From Clostridiaceae bacterium (GTDB lineage: Bacteria; Bacillota; Clostridia; Lachnospirales; Lachnospiraceae), in contig QXXC01000016.1 in assembly GCA_009911305.1 (NCBI GenBank), positions 20,274-84,273 of the forward strand: DNA of 64,000 nt. The letters run 5' to 3'. The position numbers were made by a program, and so were the translations under genes. Below are positions 36,081 to 45,133 of this stretch, piece by piece (position 1 is the stretch's first letter; each line of letters starts with the position of its first letter). Under the pieces are notes generated by a model. The model ran no database searches and was not told where the DNA came from. It worked only from the letters and a program-made list of their open reading frames with translations.

Positions 36081-36239
36081 AGCGTGTTTGAAAAATCATT
36101 CCCGCCATCTGCACGCCCCACTTTGCGTGATATTTGCGCCAAATTCAGGTTACATAGCCCGCTATGCGCCCTTCATTTGGCGCAAATCTCCCACAAATTG
36201 TGACGCACATCTGTAAGAAAGCATTTTTCAAACACGCTC
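36080..36239. mobile_element. 160-base TA-flanked hairpin repeat (MITE-like), copy 1
   Basis: It begins GAGCGTGTTTGAAAAAT and ends with the complement ATTTTTCAAACACGCTC, with TA on both sides. The interior holds a second palindrome around TTTGCGCCAAATTCAGG and its partner TTTGGCGCAAA. A near-identical copy lies at 45920-46079. No transposase is encoded. TA duplication and short terminal repeats resemble miniature elements mobilised by IS630/mariner-type transposases. Confidence 0.7.
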
Positions 36240-36338
36240 TAAGCTCGAAAAGACCTCGCTAAGTACCGGCGGTTTTCTACGGGTTCCTTATGGATATACT
36301 ACCTGACGCTGGCTACGTATCCGGCGGCCCCTCCGCGG

Positions 36339-37700
36339 CTACCCCCGCGCCATCCCCAAAAGCGTACATGCCAGATTAAAGTAAATCATCAGGCTGCACG
36401 CATCCACAATTGTCGTGATCATCGGCGCCGCCATGATCGCCGGGTCAAGCCTGGCCACTTTTGCCAGGATCGGCAGCGTACATCCGATCGTCTTGGCAAT
36501 GATCACCGTGCAGAACACGCTCAGCACCACGGTCAGGCAGATCAGCTCCTGTCCGGGGTACTGGAGAATCAGGCGCACGTAGTTGACCAGCGCCAGGACC
36601 AGGCCGCACATGCATCCGACCCGCACCTCTTTCCACATCACCTTAAAGATATCCGACGGCTCTACCTCCCCCACCGCCATGCCGCGGATGATCATGGTGC
36701 TGGCCTGGCTTCCGGAATTGCCCCCGGTGTCCATCAGCATGGGGACAAAGGAGACGAGCAGCGGGATGGCTGCAAAGGCTGCCTCGTAGCTGACCAGGAT
36801 CCCGCCTGTGATCATGCTGCTCAGCATCAGGATCAGGAGCCAGGGGATGCGGTTTCCGGCAAGGCGGAAGACGCTCGTCTTTAAATACGGCTTTTCACTG
36901 GGAAGCATGGCCGCCATCTTTTCAAAGTCCTCCGTGGCCTCCTGCTCCATGACGTCCATCACATCGTCCACTGTGATAATCCCCACCAGCCGATCCTCCT
37001 GATCCACCACAGGGAGGCTCAGAAGATTGTACTCGTTAAAGGTGTCCACCACTTTTTCCTGGTCTTCGGTGGTGCGGGCTTTGATGACGCGGGTGTCCAT
37101 GATATCCCCGAGAACCGTCTCGTAAGGGTTCATGAGCAGATCCTTGACCGTCAGAACACCCTCGAGCTGGCGCTTTTCGTCCATGACATAGCAGGTGTAG
37201 ATCGTCTCTTTGTCCACGCCGTATTTGCGGATATAGGCAAAGGCCTCCTCTACGTTCATGGTCTTTTTCAGGCCCACATACTCTGCTGTCATCACACTGC
37301 CGGCGCTGTTTTCCGGATATTTTAAAAACTGGTTGATGAGCTGCCTTGTATCCGGGCTGGAATTCTTAAGCACGCGCTTTACAATCGTGGCCGGCAGCTC
37401 CTCCAGCATGTCCACCGCGTCGTCCACAAACAGATCATCCACAATACTGCGCAGCTCATTATCCGTGATGCTCGTAATAATGTGCTGCTGCTGCTCCACT
37501 TCCAGGCAGGCAAAAACATCCGATGCCAGCTCCTTGGGAAGCATGCGGAAAATCACCACCGTCTTCTCGGAATCCAGCTCTTCCATGAAGGAGGCGATAT
37601 CCACCTCATTCATCTCCACCAGATGCCCTTTCAGCTCCCTGTATTTCTTTCCCGCCGTCAGGTCTAAAAGTGTCTCTAACTGATTCTCTTTTTCCAACAT
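36339..37700 (-). CDS. mgtE: Magnesium transporter MgtE
   Basis: This 453-residue magnesium-gated magnesium channel has an N-terminal superhelical domain (about 1-130), two CBS domains (VMTAEYVGLKKTMNVEEAF; IMDTRVIKARTTEDQEKV; IITVDDVMDVMEQEATED) and a five-helix membrane domain with the signature PMLMDTGGNSGSQAST. Ends and length are normal. ATG 37700 is chosen; a TTG at 37718 is in frame. GGAGG lies about ten bases before the ATG. The leader contains a small ORF and a hairpin (37747-37890), which may regulate expression. Confidence 0.95.
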   Translation of the reverse strand: MLEKENQLETLLDLTAGKKYRELKGHLVEMNEVDIASFMEELDSEKTVVIFRMLPKELASDVFACLEVEQQQHIITSITDNELRSIVDDLFVDDAVDMLEELPATIVKRVLKNSSPDTRQLINQFLKYPENSAGSVMTAEYVGLKKTMNVEEAFAYIRKYGVDKETIYTCYVMDEKRQLEGVLTVKDLLMNPYETVLGDIMDTRVIKARTTEDQEKVVDTFNEYNLLSLPVVDQEDRLVGIITVDDVMDVMEQEATEDFEKMAAMLPSEKPYLKTSVFRLAGNRIPWLLILMLSSMITGGILVSYEAAFAAIPLLVSFVPMLMDTGGNSGSQASTMIIRGMAVGEVEPSDIFKVMWKEVRVGCMCGLVLALVNYVRLILQYPGQELICLTVVLSVFCTVIIAKTIGCTLPILAKVARLDPAIMAAPMITTIVDACSLMIYFNLACTLLGMARG

Positions 37701-37746
37701 CTCGTTCTCTCCCTCCAAAATTCATCCTGCGATTTTGGAAACAGAA

Positions 37747-37799
37747 GGAACAGCCTCTCTCAAGCGGTGAAACGCGTCTCAACCGCTACGCCTTGTTCC
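37747..37799 (-). promoter_or_regulatory. Two-level hairpin in the mgtE leader
   Basis: Outer arms GGAACA/TGTTCC (37747-37752, 37794-37799) enclose AGCGGT/ACCGCT (37763-37768, 37782-37787). The stop codon of the leader ORF lies inside the right arm. A ribosome finishing the leader ORF would therefore melt the structure, as in attenuation-type control. This is inference from position. Confidence 0.45.
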
Positions 37800-37890
37800 G
37801 GCAGCGCGCACAACGAAAACACGAAGCGTACGCTGCCTTCGGTTCAGGGTGGCTGCCGTCTGATTCCGCCTTGCGGCTTCGGCCTTCCAT
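37786..37890 (-). CDS. 34-residue leader ORF with Cys-x2-Cys-x2-Cys
   Basis: ATG 37890 has AAGGAG eight bases upstream, one of the best ribosome sites in the window, and lies on the mgtE transcript. The product is basic, contains HPEPK and ends with CFRCARCRNKA, a triple-cysteine motif. It ends in the leader hairpin about 85 bases before mgtE. It might be a regulatory leader peptide that senses translation through its Pro or Cys codons, or a small metal-binding protein. Not a recognised family. Confidence 0.5.
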   Translation of the reverse strand: MEGRSRKAESDGSHPEPKAAYASCFRCARCRNKA

Positions 37891-37925
37891 TGTGTTCACT
37901 CCTTTCTTACCTGATATCTTTTTCA

Positions 37926-37954
37926 ATTATAATAACTCAGCAGGAAAATAGCAA
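37926..37954 (-). promoter_or_regulatory. Promoter of the leader ORF-mgtE transcript
   Basis: TTGCTA (37954-37949) and a perfect TATAAT (37931-37926) on the minus strand are separated by 17 bases. Confidence 0.75.
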
Positions 37955-38008
37955 CGGGGGTTTTGAATGTTTCCTGAACTTCTTGAGCGTGAACCGCTCT
38001 CCTCTCCG

Positions 38009-39082
38009 TCACAGCCGCAGATAATACCAGGGCAGAAATCCCCACCGGATGATTTTTATGACCGGTATAAACCTCGACAAATCCGCAAACACCGGGCACA
38101 CGGCCAGGCTTCCAAGGATGAAAAACGGAATCAGGCCCGCAATCGCCTGCGGTTTTTTGACCACTGTCAGAAGCCCCCAGGAAAACACGGCGGCAGACGC
38201 GCCGTAAAGCGCAAGCGCAGCGCCTTCCCGGAACAGGGCTCCCGGCCCGCACGGCCCGGGAAGGCTGCCGGACACAGCAAAGCTCGTCAGCACAGACAGC
38301 GCCGCAAAGGAGACCGCAGCCCCGATCTGCATGAGCTGGCAGGCCGTTTTCCCGGCCCCTGTCATGGCCAGATACAGGCCGCGCCTCTCATCCTCTCCTG
38401 CTGTCACCGCAGCCCCCAGGCCCATGACCAGTATAAAGACAGCGCCCATCCCGCGCACCGGGAAGGAGGCAAGCGCCTGTGTTTCTTCCACAGCCGCCCC
38501 GGCCACCGTCTCGTACGCAAAGGCAAAGGTGCTCCCATTTTCCAGATATGCGTCGTAGAGCGGTTCCAGCTCCTCCCAGATCCCCTCTGCCGTGACGATC
38601 TCCCGCGCAGCGGCAAACGCCTCCCCGGAAACGGCGTACTGCCTCAGAAGCTCCCGTCCGTACACGGAGAAAAGGCCCGCGTACACGCTCTCTGAGGCGA
38701 TCCCCGACGCCACGGTGGACGGCGATGTGACAACCCGGATTGCGCGCTTATAATCCCCGGCGTTCAGCCTCTCCTTAAGCCCCGCCGGAAAACAGTATCC
38801 GCACTCCGCGCGGCCCGCGGCCACGTCCGCGCGCAGGGCCTCCTCTGACCCGCACCTGTAAAAATCAAAGGACTGCGCTTCTCTAATAAGCGCGTCCGCC
38901 GTCTGCTCATTAAAATCGTCCCCGTCCGTATACAGGGCAATGGAAATGGTTCCCCCGCTCTCCTTCTCCGCGCTCCAGAACAGCCGCATCCCGATCGGCA
39001 GCGACAGGAGCAGGAGGAAAAACAGGGGCTTTTTAAACAGGCGTTTGCAGGAATAAACATACCATTTTGCGATCCATCTCAC
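38009..39082 (-). CDS. ABC-2 type permease, second subunit
   Basis: This 357-residue protein has the ABC-2 layout: one membrane helix after a basic start (KRLFKKPLFFLLLLSLPIGM), an extracytoplasmic domain of about 170 residues, and five hydrophobic segments at the C-terminus (GMGAVFILVMGLGAAVTAG, LMQIGAAVSFAALSVLTSF, AGLIPFFILGSLAVCPVF). It starts four bases after the stop of the related permease at 39087 and is the last gene of the locus. The paired permeases plus the ATPase at 42197 suggest an exporter whose substrate is unknown. Confidence 0.8.
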   Translation of the reverse strand: MRWIAKWYVYSCKRLFKKPLFFLLLLSLPIGMRLFWSAEKESGGTISIALYTDGDDFNEQTADALIREAQSFDFYRCGSEEALRADVAAGRAECGYCFPAGLKERLNAGDYKRAIRVVTSPSTVASGIASESVYAGLFSVYGRELLRQYAVSGEAFAAAREIVTAEGIWEELEPLYDAYLENGSTFAFAYETVAGAAVEETQALASFPVRGMGAVFILVMGLGAAVTAGEDERRGLYLAMTGAGKTACQLMQIGAAVSFAALSVLTSFAVSGSLPGPCGPGALFREGAALALYGASAAVFSWGLLTVVKKPQAIAGLIPFFILGSLAVCPVFADLSRFIPVIKIIRWGFLPWYYLRL

Positions 39083-39086
39083 GTCT

Positions 39087-40271
39087 CTACCTTTGCTCCC
39101 TTCTGAGTTCGGATGACAGGAGGAATACGGCTGCCTCCAGCAAAAGAAGCTTTGCCGCGCTCCCGTTGGCCTCCCCGGTGATCATAAACCGAATCCCGTC
39201 CGCAAAAAACGCGGCAGGCGTCCATTTGCCGGCTGCCTGTACGGCCTCCGGCAAAAATACCGACGGGATGATTCCGCCGGACATAAAGAGCATGACCACC
39301 GTTGTCCCAAACAAAAGCAGGATGGCCGCCGTCTCATTCCGGCACAGCTCGTAGTGCAGGTGGATCCAGCCCGCGGCTGTAAGGCAGAGGAGAATCCCCA
39401 TCCAGAACGCGGCCGCTCCCGCCTGAAAAAGCCCCCTGCAAGCGGCCAGGGCCGCCGGGACGGACAAAAACAGCAGGAGCAGAAAGCCAAGGCTGAACGT
39501 GCGCGCCGCCGTCCTCTGCACGCGGCCGATTCCGATGCGCATCAGCATCTCCTCCGTCGCCGGGCGGTACGGCCCCGCGATGCAGGCGGCGGGAATGCCG
39601 AGCAGAAGCAGTATGCCCACAACGGCAGATATCCCATAATACACCGCTGCGCCCACATCGCCGGCAGCGCTGACCTCCTCCTCCGAAAAGCAGCGCTCCC
39701 GGGTGAGCGCGTAGCGCAAAAACACCTCGTTCAGATCGCGCTCCGCCCGGGCGATGGAGGTCGTCATCTCACAGGTGTTCAGGTAATCGTCCGCTGCATA
39801 GATCCCGGCCTGGGCGGTTTTAAGCAGCGAGGTCCCGGCCCCGGTGAGTTCCTTAAACACCGCTGCCTCCAGCCCCGCATTGTCCGGCAAAACGACGGTC
39901 ACCGGCACGTTGCTCCCGTCCATGATCCCCTCTACGAGTCCCTCCGGAAGCTCCAGGAGCGCCAGAAGCTCTCCGTCCTTTAGCTGCCTCCTGCCCTGCG
40001 CCGCTTCCACATACGTGAAATGGCACAGTCCCTTCACGCTGTCCAGGGAGGACACCATACGCATCGCCATCCTGGCCAGGGCGTCCTCCTCCGGCATCAC
40101 GACGCCCACCTCAATCCGCCCCACAGCCCTGCCGCTGTACAAAAGCTTACTTGCCGAAAAAGCAATTGTGCCGGCCAGCACAACCAGCACAATTGCTCCT
40201 GTCAGAACATATGGGATACTTTTTAAGGTTCTCTTGCATTCCATCTGCAGGTAAATAAGAAAGGTACGCAT
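39087..40271 (-). CDS. ABC-2 type permease, first subunit
   Basis: This 394-residue protein has an N-terminal membrane helix (YVLTGAIVLVVLAGTIAFSA), an extracytoplasmic domain (about 45-205) with VMPEEDALARM and VVLPDNAGLE, and five or six C-terminal helices. These include AVVGILLLLGIPAACIAG and the helix with SGGIIPSVFLPEAVQ typical of ABC-2/YhgE-like permeases. It starts eight bases after the zinc-ribbon protein gene and forms an operon with it. Confidence 0.82.
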   Translation of the reverse strand: MRTFLIYLQMECKRTLKSIPYVLTGAIVLVVLAGTIAFSASKLLYSGRAVGRIEVGVVMPEEDALARMAMRMVSSLDSVKGLCHFTYVEAAQGRRQLKDGELLALLELPEGLVEGIMDGSNVPVTVVLPDNAGLEAAVFKELTGAGTSLLKTAQAGIYAADDYLNTCEMTTSIARAERDLNEVFLRYALTRERCFSEEEVSAAGDVGAAVYYGISAVVGILLLLGIPAACIAGPYRPATEEMLMRIGIGRVQRTAARTFSLGFLLLLFLSVPAALAACRGLFQAGAAAFWMGILLCLTAAGWIHLHYELCRNETAAILLLFGTTVVMLFMSGGIIPSVFLPEAVQAAGKWTPAAFFADGIRFMITGEANGSAAKLLLLEAAVFLLSSELRREQR

Positions 40272-40279
40272 CAGCCCTC

Positions 40280-42067
40280 CTACTGCATCCGGAGTATCAG
40301 TCCAAACAGGTTTCCGTAAACCTCCATCCCCACTGCCTGATACTCTTCCTCTGTCGCTGCCAGAATGTCAAAGGGGTCTCCCTCCGGAACCGTCACCTCT
40401 TCGGTCAGAGGGCCTGCCTCGCAGGAGCCGGAAAGCTCTATCGCCGGCCCCGCGCCGGCCATCGGGGATTCCACGCGGATCGAATCCATGTCGATCCGCA
40501 GGGATTCTCCCTTTTGGGGGATTTCGATCACGCCGTTTGACGAAAGCGAGCCCACGCTCATTTTTCCGCTCAGAAACGTAAGATCAAGCGCATAATCCCA
40601 GGCATCCCCGGCCGCCTCGCATGTGCTCTCACAGGAAATGCCAAAGCTCTCCCCGGCCGCCTCAACCGTTCCACGGATATACGTTTCCCAGCTCTTATCC
40701 TTCTCATACGCGCCGGTGCTTTCATAGGACAGGGCGACCGTCTTTCCATCCTCACCCTCAAGCTCCACGAAGGCAGTCATATTTGCGCCCATATTGTAGC
40801 CGCCTGCAAAGGCCGCCTCGCCGCGTATCTGGATCACCTCGCCCTCGATCTCGGCCGCGCTCTCAAAATCAAAGCCCGCCATCTTTTTGTCCTTCCTCAC
40901 ATAGACATTCATGGCCACGTCGCCCATGGATTCGTCGAGCTGCGCGAGAAACTTATCAAATTCGCCCTGCGCCATCTGCCACAGCTCCTGCTGCATCATC
41001 TCCGGCGACTGCGGCATCCCGATCCCATAGAGCGACTGCATGCTGCTCTGAAGCTCCCCTATCAGCTCCATATATTGGATGAAATCGCTTTTCAGCGTCT
41101 CGTCGCTTAAGAAAAACTCGCGGCTGACATCCAGGAAATCGATCATCGCGTCCTTGGTGATCACTACATGGTATCCGCTGCAGTCCACCGGCTTTTCATC
41201 GATGGTAAACTCCTTTTTCTCCGTCTTTTCAACGGTCATGGCCTCTTTTAGGTTATCAATGGCCCTGCTGCCCTCCTTGTAGCGCTCCCACAGCTCCTTT
41301 AAGTCAAACAGCTTCTGATCCCCGGCCGCCAGATCCATGCATGTCTCCATATAATGGCCGATCCCGCCCAGATCCATGCCGTACTGCTCCAGAACCGTTC
41401 CCAGATACGGCGATGCCGCGAGCTGTCCCTCCAGATCCTCGCCGTAGTTGAGCGTAAACGCCTTTGACGAGAGGGCCGGCACAGCCGCAACGAGCTGCTT
41501 CTCATCAAAGTACAGATCCATATCTGCCAGCTCCATGCCCCCGTACCCGACGCCGTACGACACAGACGCCTTCTTATTCTCTATGTCCTTCTTCATCCCG
41601 ATCTCCAGGCTGCCTGTGGCCAGGCTGTTGACCGTCGGATTCATACAGCTCTCCAGCGTCAGGCTCACTGTGCCCTGCATGGAAGCCTTACTGAGCTTTT
41701 TCCCCAGCTCCCGGCTCCCGAACATCTCGTCCGCGGGGCTGAGCTGCTCCTTTTCCGTAATGCTTTTAAAAGCGTTGATCACGGTCTCCTTCGGATCCTC
41801 CCGCCGGGTCAGGGCAAACACACCGCCCGCAACGACAATGGCGGCCCCGGCTGCAAGGACGGGGATCACCCACTTTTTTCCCTGTTTCGGATCCTCTCCC
41901 GCAGCGGGCTCGCTTTTGCCTGTCTCAGCCTGAGACACGCCTGCGCCGCCCTGTAAAGCCTCCCCGGGAGCATTCTGCCCGCCGTCCTCCGTAAGTAAGG
42001 CGCGGCCGCACAGAGCGCAGACCTGGCTTCCATCCTCTATTTCCTGATTGCAATATGGACACTTCAT
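40280..42067 (-). CDS. Zinc-ribbon, single-pass membrane protein with large extracellular domain
   Basis: This 595-residue protein has an N-terminal zinc ribbon (MKCPYCNQEIEDGSQVCALC, CxxC pairs). A low-complexity linker, one membrane helix (VIPVLAAGAAIVVAGGVFAL, about 78-97) and an extracellular domain of about 490 residues rich in beta strands follow. This topology, cytoplasmic zinc ribbon plus exported domain, is common in clostridial proteins of unknown function placed next to ABC exporters. No catalytic motif was seen. It starts a transcript that continues into the two permeases. Confidence 0.75.
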   Translation of the reverse strand: MKCPYCNQEIEDGSQVCALCGRALLTEDGGQNAPGEALQGGAGVSQAETGKSEPAAGEDPKQGKKWVIPVLAAGAAIVVAGGVFALTRREDPKETVINAFKSITEKEQLSPADEMFGSRELGKKLSKASMQGTVSLTLESCMNPTVNSLATGSLEIGMKKDIENKKASVSYGVGYGGMELADMDLYFDEKQLVAAVPALSSKAFTLNYGEDLEGQLAASPYLGTVLEQYGMDLGGIGHYMETCMDLAAGDQKLFDLKELWERYKEGSRAIDNLKEAMTVEKTEKKEFTIDEKPVDCSGYHVVITKDAMIDFLDVSREFFLSDETLKSDFIQYMELIGELQSSMQSLYGIGMPQSPEMMQQELWQMAQGEFDKFLAQLDESMGDVAMNVYVRKDKKMAGFDFESAAEIEGEVIQIRGEAAFAGGYNMGANMTAFVELEGEDGKTVALSYESTGAYEKDKSWETYIRGTVEAAGESFGISCESTCEAAGDAWDYALDLTFLSGKMSVGSLSSNGVIEIPQKGESLRIDMDSIRVESPMAGAGPAIELSGSCEAGPLTEEVTVPEGDPFDILAATEEEYQAVGMEVYGNLFGLILRMQ

Positions 42068-42196
42068 CCTGATTCCTCCCTGATGTTATGCGGTTCCTTC
42101 AGTTATATAAGGTATAGTATAACACATTTTGGGCGTTTAGCGGGGATATCTTCACTATTTATGAATTTTGTAAGATCTCATAATGCCGGTTTTTCT

Positions 42197-42868
42197 TCAA
42201 AACAGCCGAATCAGCTCCTCTGTCCGAATCCCCGCGTGAACCTTTTCAAGCCTTCCTTCTTTTAAGACAAACAGCCCGGTGCATATCTCCAGCTCCCCCT
42301 TCTCATGCGACGTCAGGACAACGATCCCCCCCTGGCCCACATATGCCTTCACATAGCGCAGGATCTCCTCCTTTGCCGCCAGATCAAGGGCCGCCCCCGG
42401 CTCATCCAGGATCAGGACCGGGGCCTGGCCGGAAAGGGCTGAGGCGATGGAAAGGCGTTTCTTCTGCCCCCCGGACAGCTTTCCCGCCGGAGTACGCAGA
42501 AATTCCGACAGGCCCAGCGCTTTCCCGACGCCATGCTCCAGCTCCTCCTCCATCCGCCGCTTATCGCCCTTAAACCAGAGCCGATAATTATCTCTGGCCG
42601 AAAGCTCCGGGATCAGCGGCGCCTCCTGCGGCACATAGGCTGCGAACTTTTCAAACACACGCGGCGAGCCCGCTGCCTCCCTCCCGTCAAACCGGATGCT
42701 GCCCCGATCCGCGCGCTTCACCCCCGCAAGGATCGACAAAAGCGTTGTCTTACCGCACCCGTTTCCCCCCGCGATCCCGATACACTCTCCCGGGCGCGCC
42801 TCAAAGGAGACTCCCTTTAAAATAGCCCGTCTCTTATAGCTTTTACAGATATCCGTTACACTCAGCAT
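42197..42868 (-). CDS. ABC transporter ATP-binding protein
   Basis: This 223-residue nucleotide-binding subunit has Walker A GGNGCGKTTLL, Q-loop YVPQEAPLI, signature LSGGQKKRLSIA, Walker B VLILDEP and H-loop TSHEK. Length is normal for an ABC-2 partner ATPase. It lies upstream of the zinc-ribbon protein and the two permeases, separated by 129 bases that may contain a second promoter (TATACT near 42113-42118). Confidence 0.92.
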   Translation of the reverse strand: MLSVTDICKSYKRRAILKGVSFEARPGECIGIAGGNGCGKTTLLSILAGVKRADRGSIRFDGREAAGSPRVFEKFAAYVPQEAPLIPELSARDNYRLWFKGDKRRMEEELEHGVGKALGLSEFLRTPAGKLSGGQKKRLSIASALSGQAPVLILDEPGAALDLAAKEEILRYVKAYVGQGGIVVLTSHEKGELEICTGLFVLKEGRLEKVHAGIRTEELIRLF

Positions 42869-42913
42869 CCTTTACCCCTTTCCCGGCTGCCCGCGCCACG
42901 CCGCCTTCCATAT

Positions 42914-42965
42914 GAAAGAAAGCCGCCCGGGCCGCTATCTGCGGCCCTGTGGCAGCTTTCCTGTC
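42914..42965 (-). terminator. Terminator of pnp
   Basis: On the minus strand GAAAGCTGCC (42960-42951) pairs with GGCGGCTTTC (42927-42918), with an inner GGGCCGC/GCGGCCC helix; a short T-rich stretch follows. Confidence 0.7.
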
Positions 42966-43003
42966 AAACGCAATATTTCGTAACCATTCAGAATTTCAAA
43001 TCC

Positions 43004-45133
43004 TTACACCGGATCCACCCGTTCCGGCTTCCGGCCTGCCCTGGGAGCCAGATCCCCCGGCTTCATACTCAGATTGATACGGCCCATCTTGTCAATCTCC
43101 ATGACCTTTACCGTCACCTGGTCGCCGATATTGACCACATCCTCGACCTTGGCCACTCTCTTATCCGAGAGCTTGGAGATATGAACCATGCCGTCCTTGT
43201 TCGGGGACAGCTCCACGAACGCGCCAAAATTCATGATCCGGACTACCGTTCCGGTCAGAACCTGGCCCGGCTCGATATCCGTTACAATGCTGCGGATGAT
43301 CTGGAGCGCCTTGTCGATCATCTCCTTATCTGTGCCGCAGACGGAAACGCTGCCGTCCTCCTCGATGTCGATCTTCACGCCGGTCTGCTCAATGATCTTG
43401 TTGATCACCTTGCCCTGCTTGCCGACCACGTCGCCGATCTTCTGCGGATCAATGGAGATCTGCACGATCTTCGGGGCGTACTGGTTGACTTCCTTTCTCG
43501 GCTCGGAGATCACCGGAGCCATCACCTCGTCCAGAATGTAAAGCCTTGCCTCCCTCGTCCTGGCGATCGCCTCCTCGATGATCGGCCGTGTCAGGCCATG
43601 GATCTTGATATCCATCTGGATGGAGGTAATGCCCTTATGCGTGCCTCCCACCTTGAAATCCATATCGCCGAAGAAATCCTCCAGCCCCTGGATATCGGTC
43701 AGCACAATATAATCGTCATCTGTATCGCCTGTCACAAGACCGCAGGAGATACCCGCCACCGGGGCCTTGATCGGAACGCCCGCCGCCATCAGGGACAGTG
43801 TGGAGGCGCAGATACTGGCCTGCGAGGTCGATCCGTTGGACTCCATCGTCTCGGAAACGGTGCGGATCGCGTAGGGGAACTCCTCCTCTGTCGGAAGCAC
43901 CGGAAGCAGAGCCCTCTCCGCCAGCGCGCCATGGCCGATCTCGCGGCGTCCCGGCCCTCTGGACGGCTTCGTCTCGCCTACAGAGTAGGACGGGAAATTG
44001 TAGTGGTGCATATAGCGCTTGGACGTCTCGTTCTCATCCAGCCCGTCCAGCCTCTGCGCCTCGGAAAGCGGCGCCAGGGTGCAGATATTTAAAATCTGCG
44101 TCTGTCCTCTTGTAAACATACCCGATCCGTGGACTCTCGGAAGCATGTCGATCTCCGCTGCCAGCGGGCGGATCTCCGTAATGCCGCGGCCGTCGGGGCG
44201 TCTGTGATCCTTTAAAATCATCTTGCGGACCGTCTTCTTCTGATACTGGTAAATCGCCTCAGAAAGCACAGGAAGCCATTCTTCCTTCTCTGCGAACGCC
44301 TCCTCCAGGCGCTCGGTAATGGCCTTTATATTTGCCTCGCGCTTCTGCTTTTCGTCCGTAAATACAGCCTCTTCCATCTCCTGCGGAGTCACTATCTCCT
44401 TCATGGCCGCAAATAACTCCTCCGGAACGGCGCAGCTCTCATACGTGTGCTTCTCCTTGCCACACTCTGCCACAATGCCGTCAATGAAGCGGATGATCTC
44501 CTGGTTCACCTCATGGGCCTTGAAAATCGCATCGAGCATCACCTGCTCCGGAACCTCCTTCGCCCCGGCCTCGATCATAATCACCTTTTCCCTCGTGGAG
44601 GCCACGGTCAGCGCCATATCCGACGCCTGCTTCTGCCCATTCGTGGGGTTAATGATAAACTCCCCGTCAATCATGCCGATCTGCGTCGTCGCGCAGGGGC
44701 CGTCAAACGGGATATCGGAAATGCAGGTCGCGATCGCAGAGCCCAGCATGGCCGTGTACTCCGGGCTGCAGTCCGGATCCACGGACAGCACCAGATTGTT
44801 TAACGTCACATCGTTCCTGTAATCCTTCGGAAACAGCGGGCGCATCGGCCGGTCGATCACGCGCGCCGTCAGAATCGCATTCTCAGACGCCTTGCCCTCG
44901 CGCCGGTTAAAACCGCCCGGAATCTTTCCCACTGAATACAGCTTCTCCTCAAACTCCACGCTTAAGGGGAAGAAATCAATCCCGTCCCTTGGCTTATCCG
45001 ATGCCGTCGCCGTTGAGAGCACCGTCGTATCCCCATAATGCATAAACGCAGCGCCGTTCGCCTGCGCCGCCACCCTGCCGACATCCACGGTCAGCATCCT
45101 GCCTCCTAATTCCATTGAAAAACTCTTATACAC
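43004..45133 (-). CDS. pnp: Polynucleotide phosphorylase
   Basis: This 709-residue 3'-5' phosphorolytic exoribonuclease has two RNase PH domains (FNRREGKASENAILTARVID; GRREIGHGALAERAL; TSQASICAS), a KH domain (IGDVVGKQGKVINKI) and a C-terminal S1 domain (GTVVRIMNFGAFVEL). The start is GTG 45133, with GGAG seven bases upstream; a longer frame to 45211 is not supported. It follows rpsO, the usual order. No degradosome genes are nearby. Confidence 0.96.
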   Translation of the reverse strand: MYKSFSMELGGRMLTVDVGRVAAQANGAAFMHYGDTTVLSTATASDKPRDGIDFFPLSVEFEEKLYSVGKIPGGFNRREGKASENAILTARVIDRPMRPLFPKDYRNDVTLNNLVLSVDPDCSPEYTAMLGSAIATCISDIPFDGPCATTQIGMIDGEFIINPTNGQKQASDMALTVASTREKVIMIEAGAKEVPEQVMLDAIFKAHEVNQEIIRFIDGIVAECGKEKHTYESCAVPEELFAAMKEIVTPQEMEEAVFTDEKQKREANIKAITERLEEAFAEKEEWLPVLSEAIYQYQKKTVRKMILKDHRRPDGRGITEIRPLAAEIDMLPRVHGSGMFTRGQTQILNICTLAPLSEAQRLDGLDENETSKRYMHHYNFPSYSVGETKPSRGPGRREIGHGALAERALLPVLPTEEEFPYAIRTVSETMESNGSTSQASICASTLSLMAAGVPIKAPVAGISCGLVTGDTDDDYIVLTDIQGLEDFFGDMDFKVGGTHKGITSIQMDIKIHGLTRPIIEEAIARTREARLYILDEVMAPVISEPRKEVNQYAPKIVQISIDPQKIGDVVGKQGKVINKIIEQTGVKIDIEEDGSVSVCGTDKEMIDKALQIIRSIVTDIEPGQVLTGTVVRIMNFGAFVELSPNKDGMVHISKLSDKRVAKVEDVVNIGDQVTVKVMEIDKMGRINLSMKPGDLAPRAGRKPERVDPV

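Larger units (their letters stand above)
35741..36320. repeat. Long hairpin element, copy A, split by inserted repeats
   Basis: Outer arms CCAGCGTCAGGTAGTATATC plus CA (35747-35768) and their exact complement (36291-36312) flank a conserved core. The core begins AACCCCGCTTCCGCTCGGAG and ends CGGCGGTTTTCTACGGGTT. In this copy the core is interrupted between 35810 and 36239. The joined sequence would read GCGGTAC-TA-AGCTCG, with TA present at both edges of the insert. Its right end lies a few bases after the mgtE stop. Confidence 0.75.

Noticed and set aside
37700..37960. M-box (ykoK) magnesium riboswitch in the mgtE leader
   Set aside because: The conserved M-box blocks were looked for on the minus strand and not found; the leader contains a small ORF and hairpin instead.
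43181..44092. 303-codon plus-strand frame opposite pnp
   Set aside because: Shadow of a strongly conserved gene; no initiation signals.
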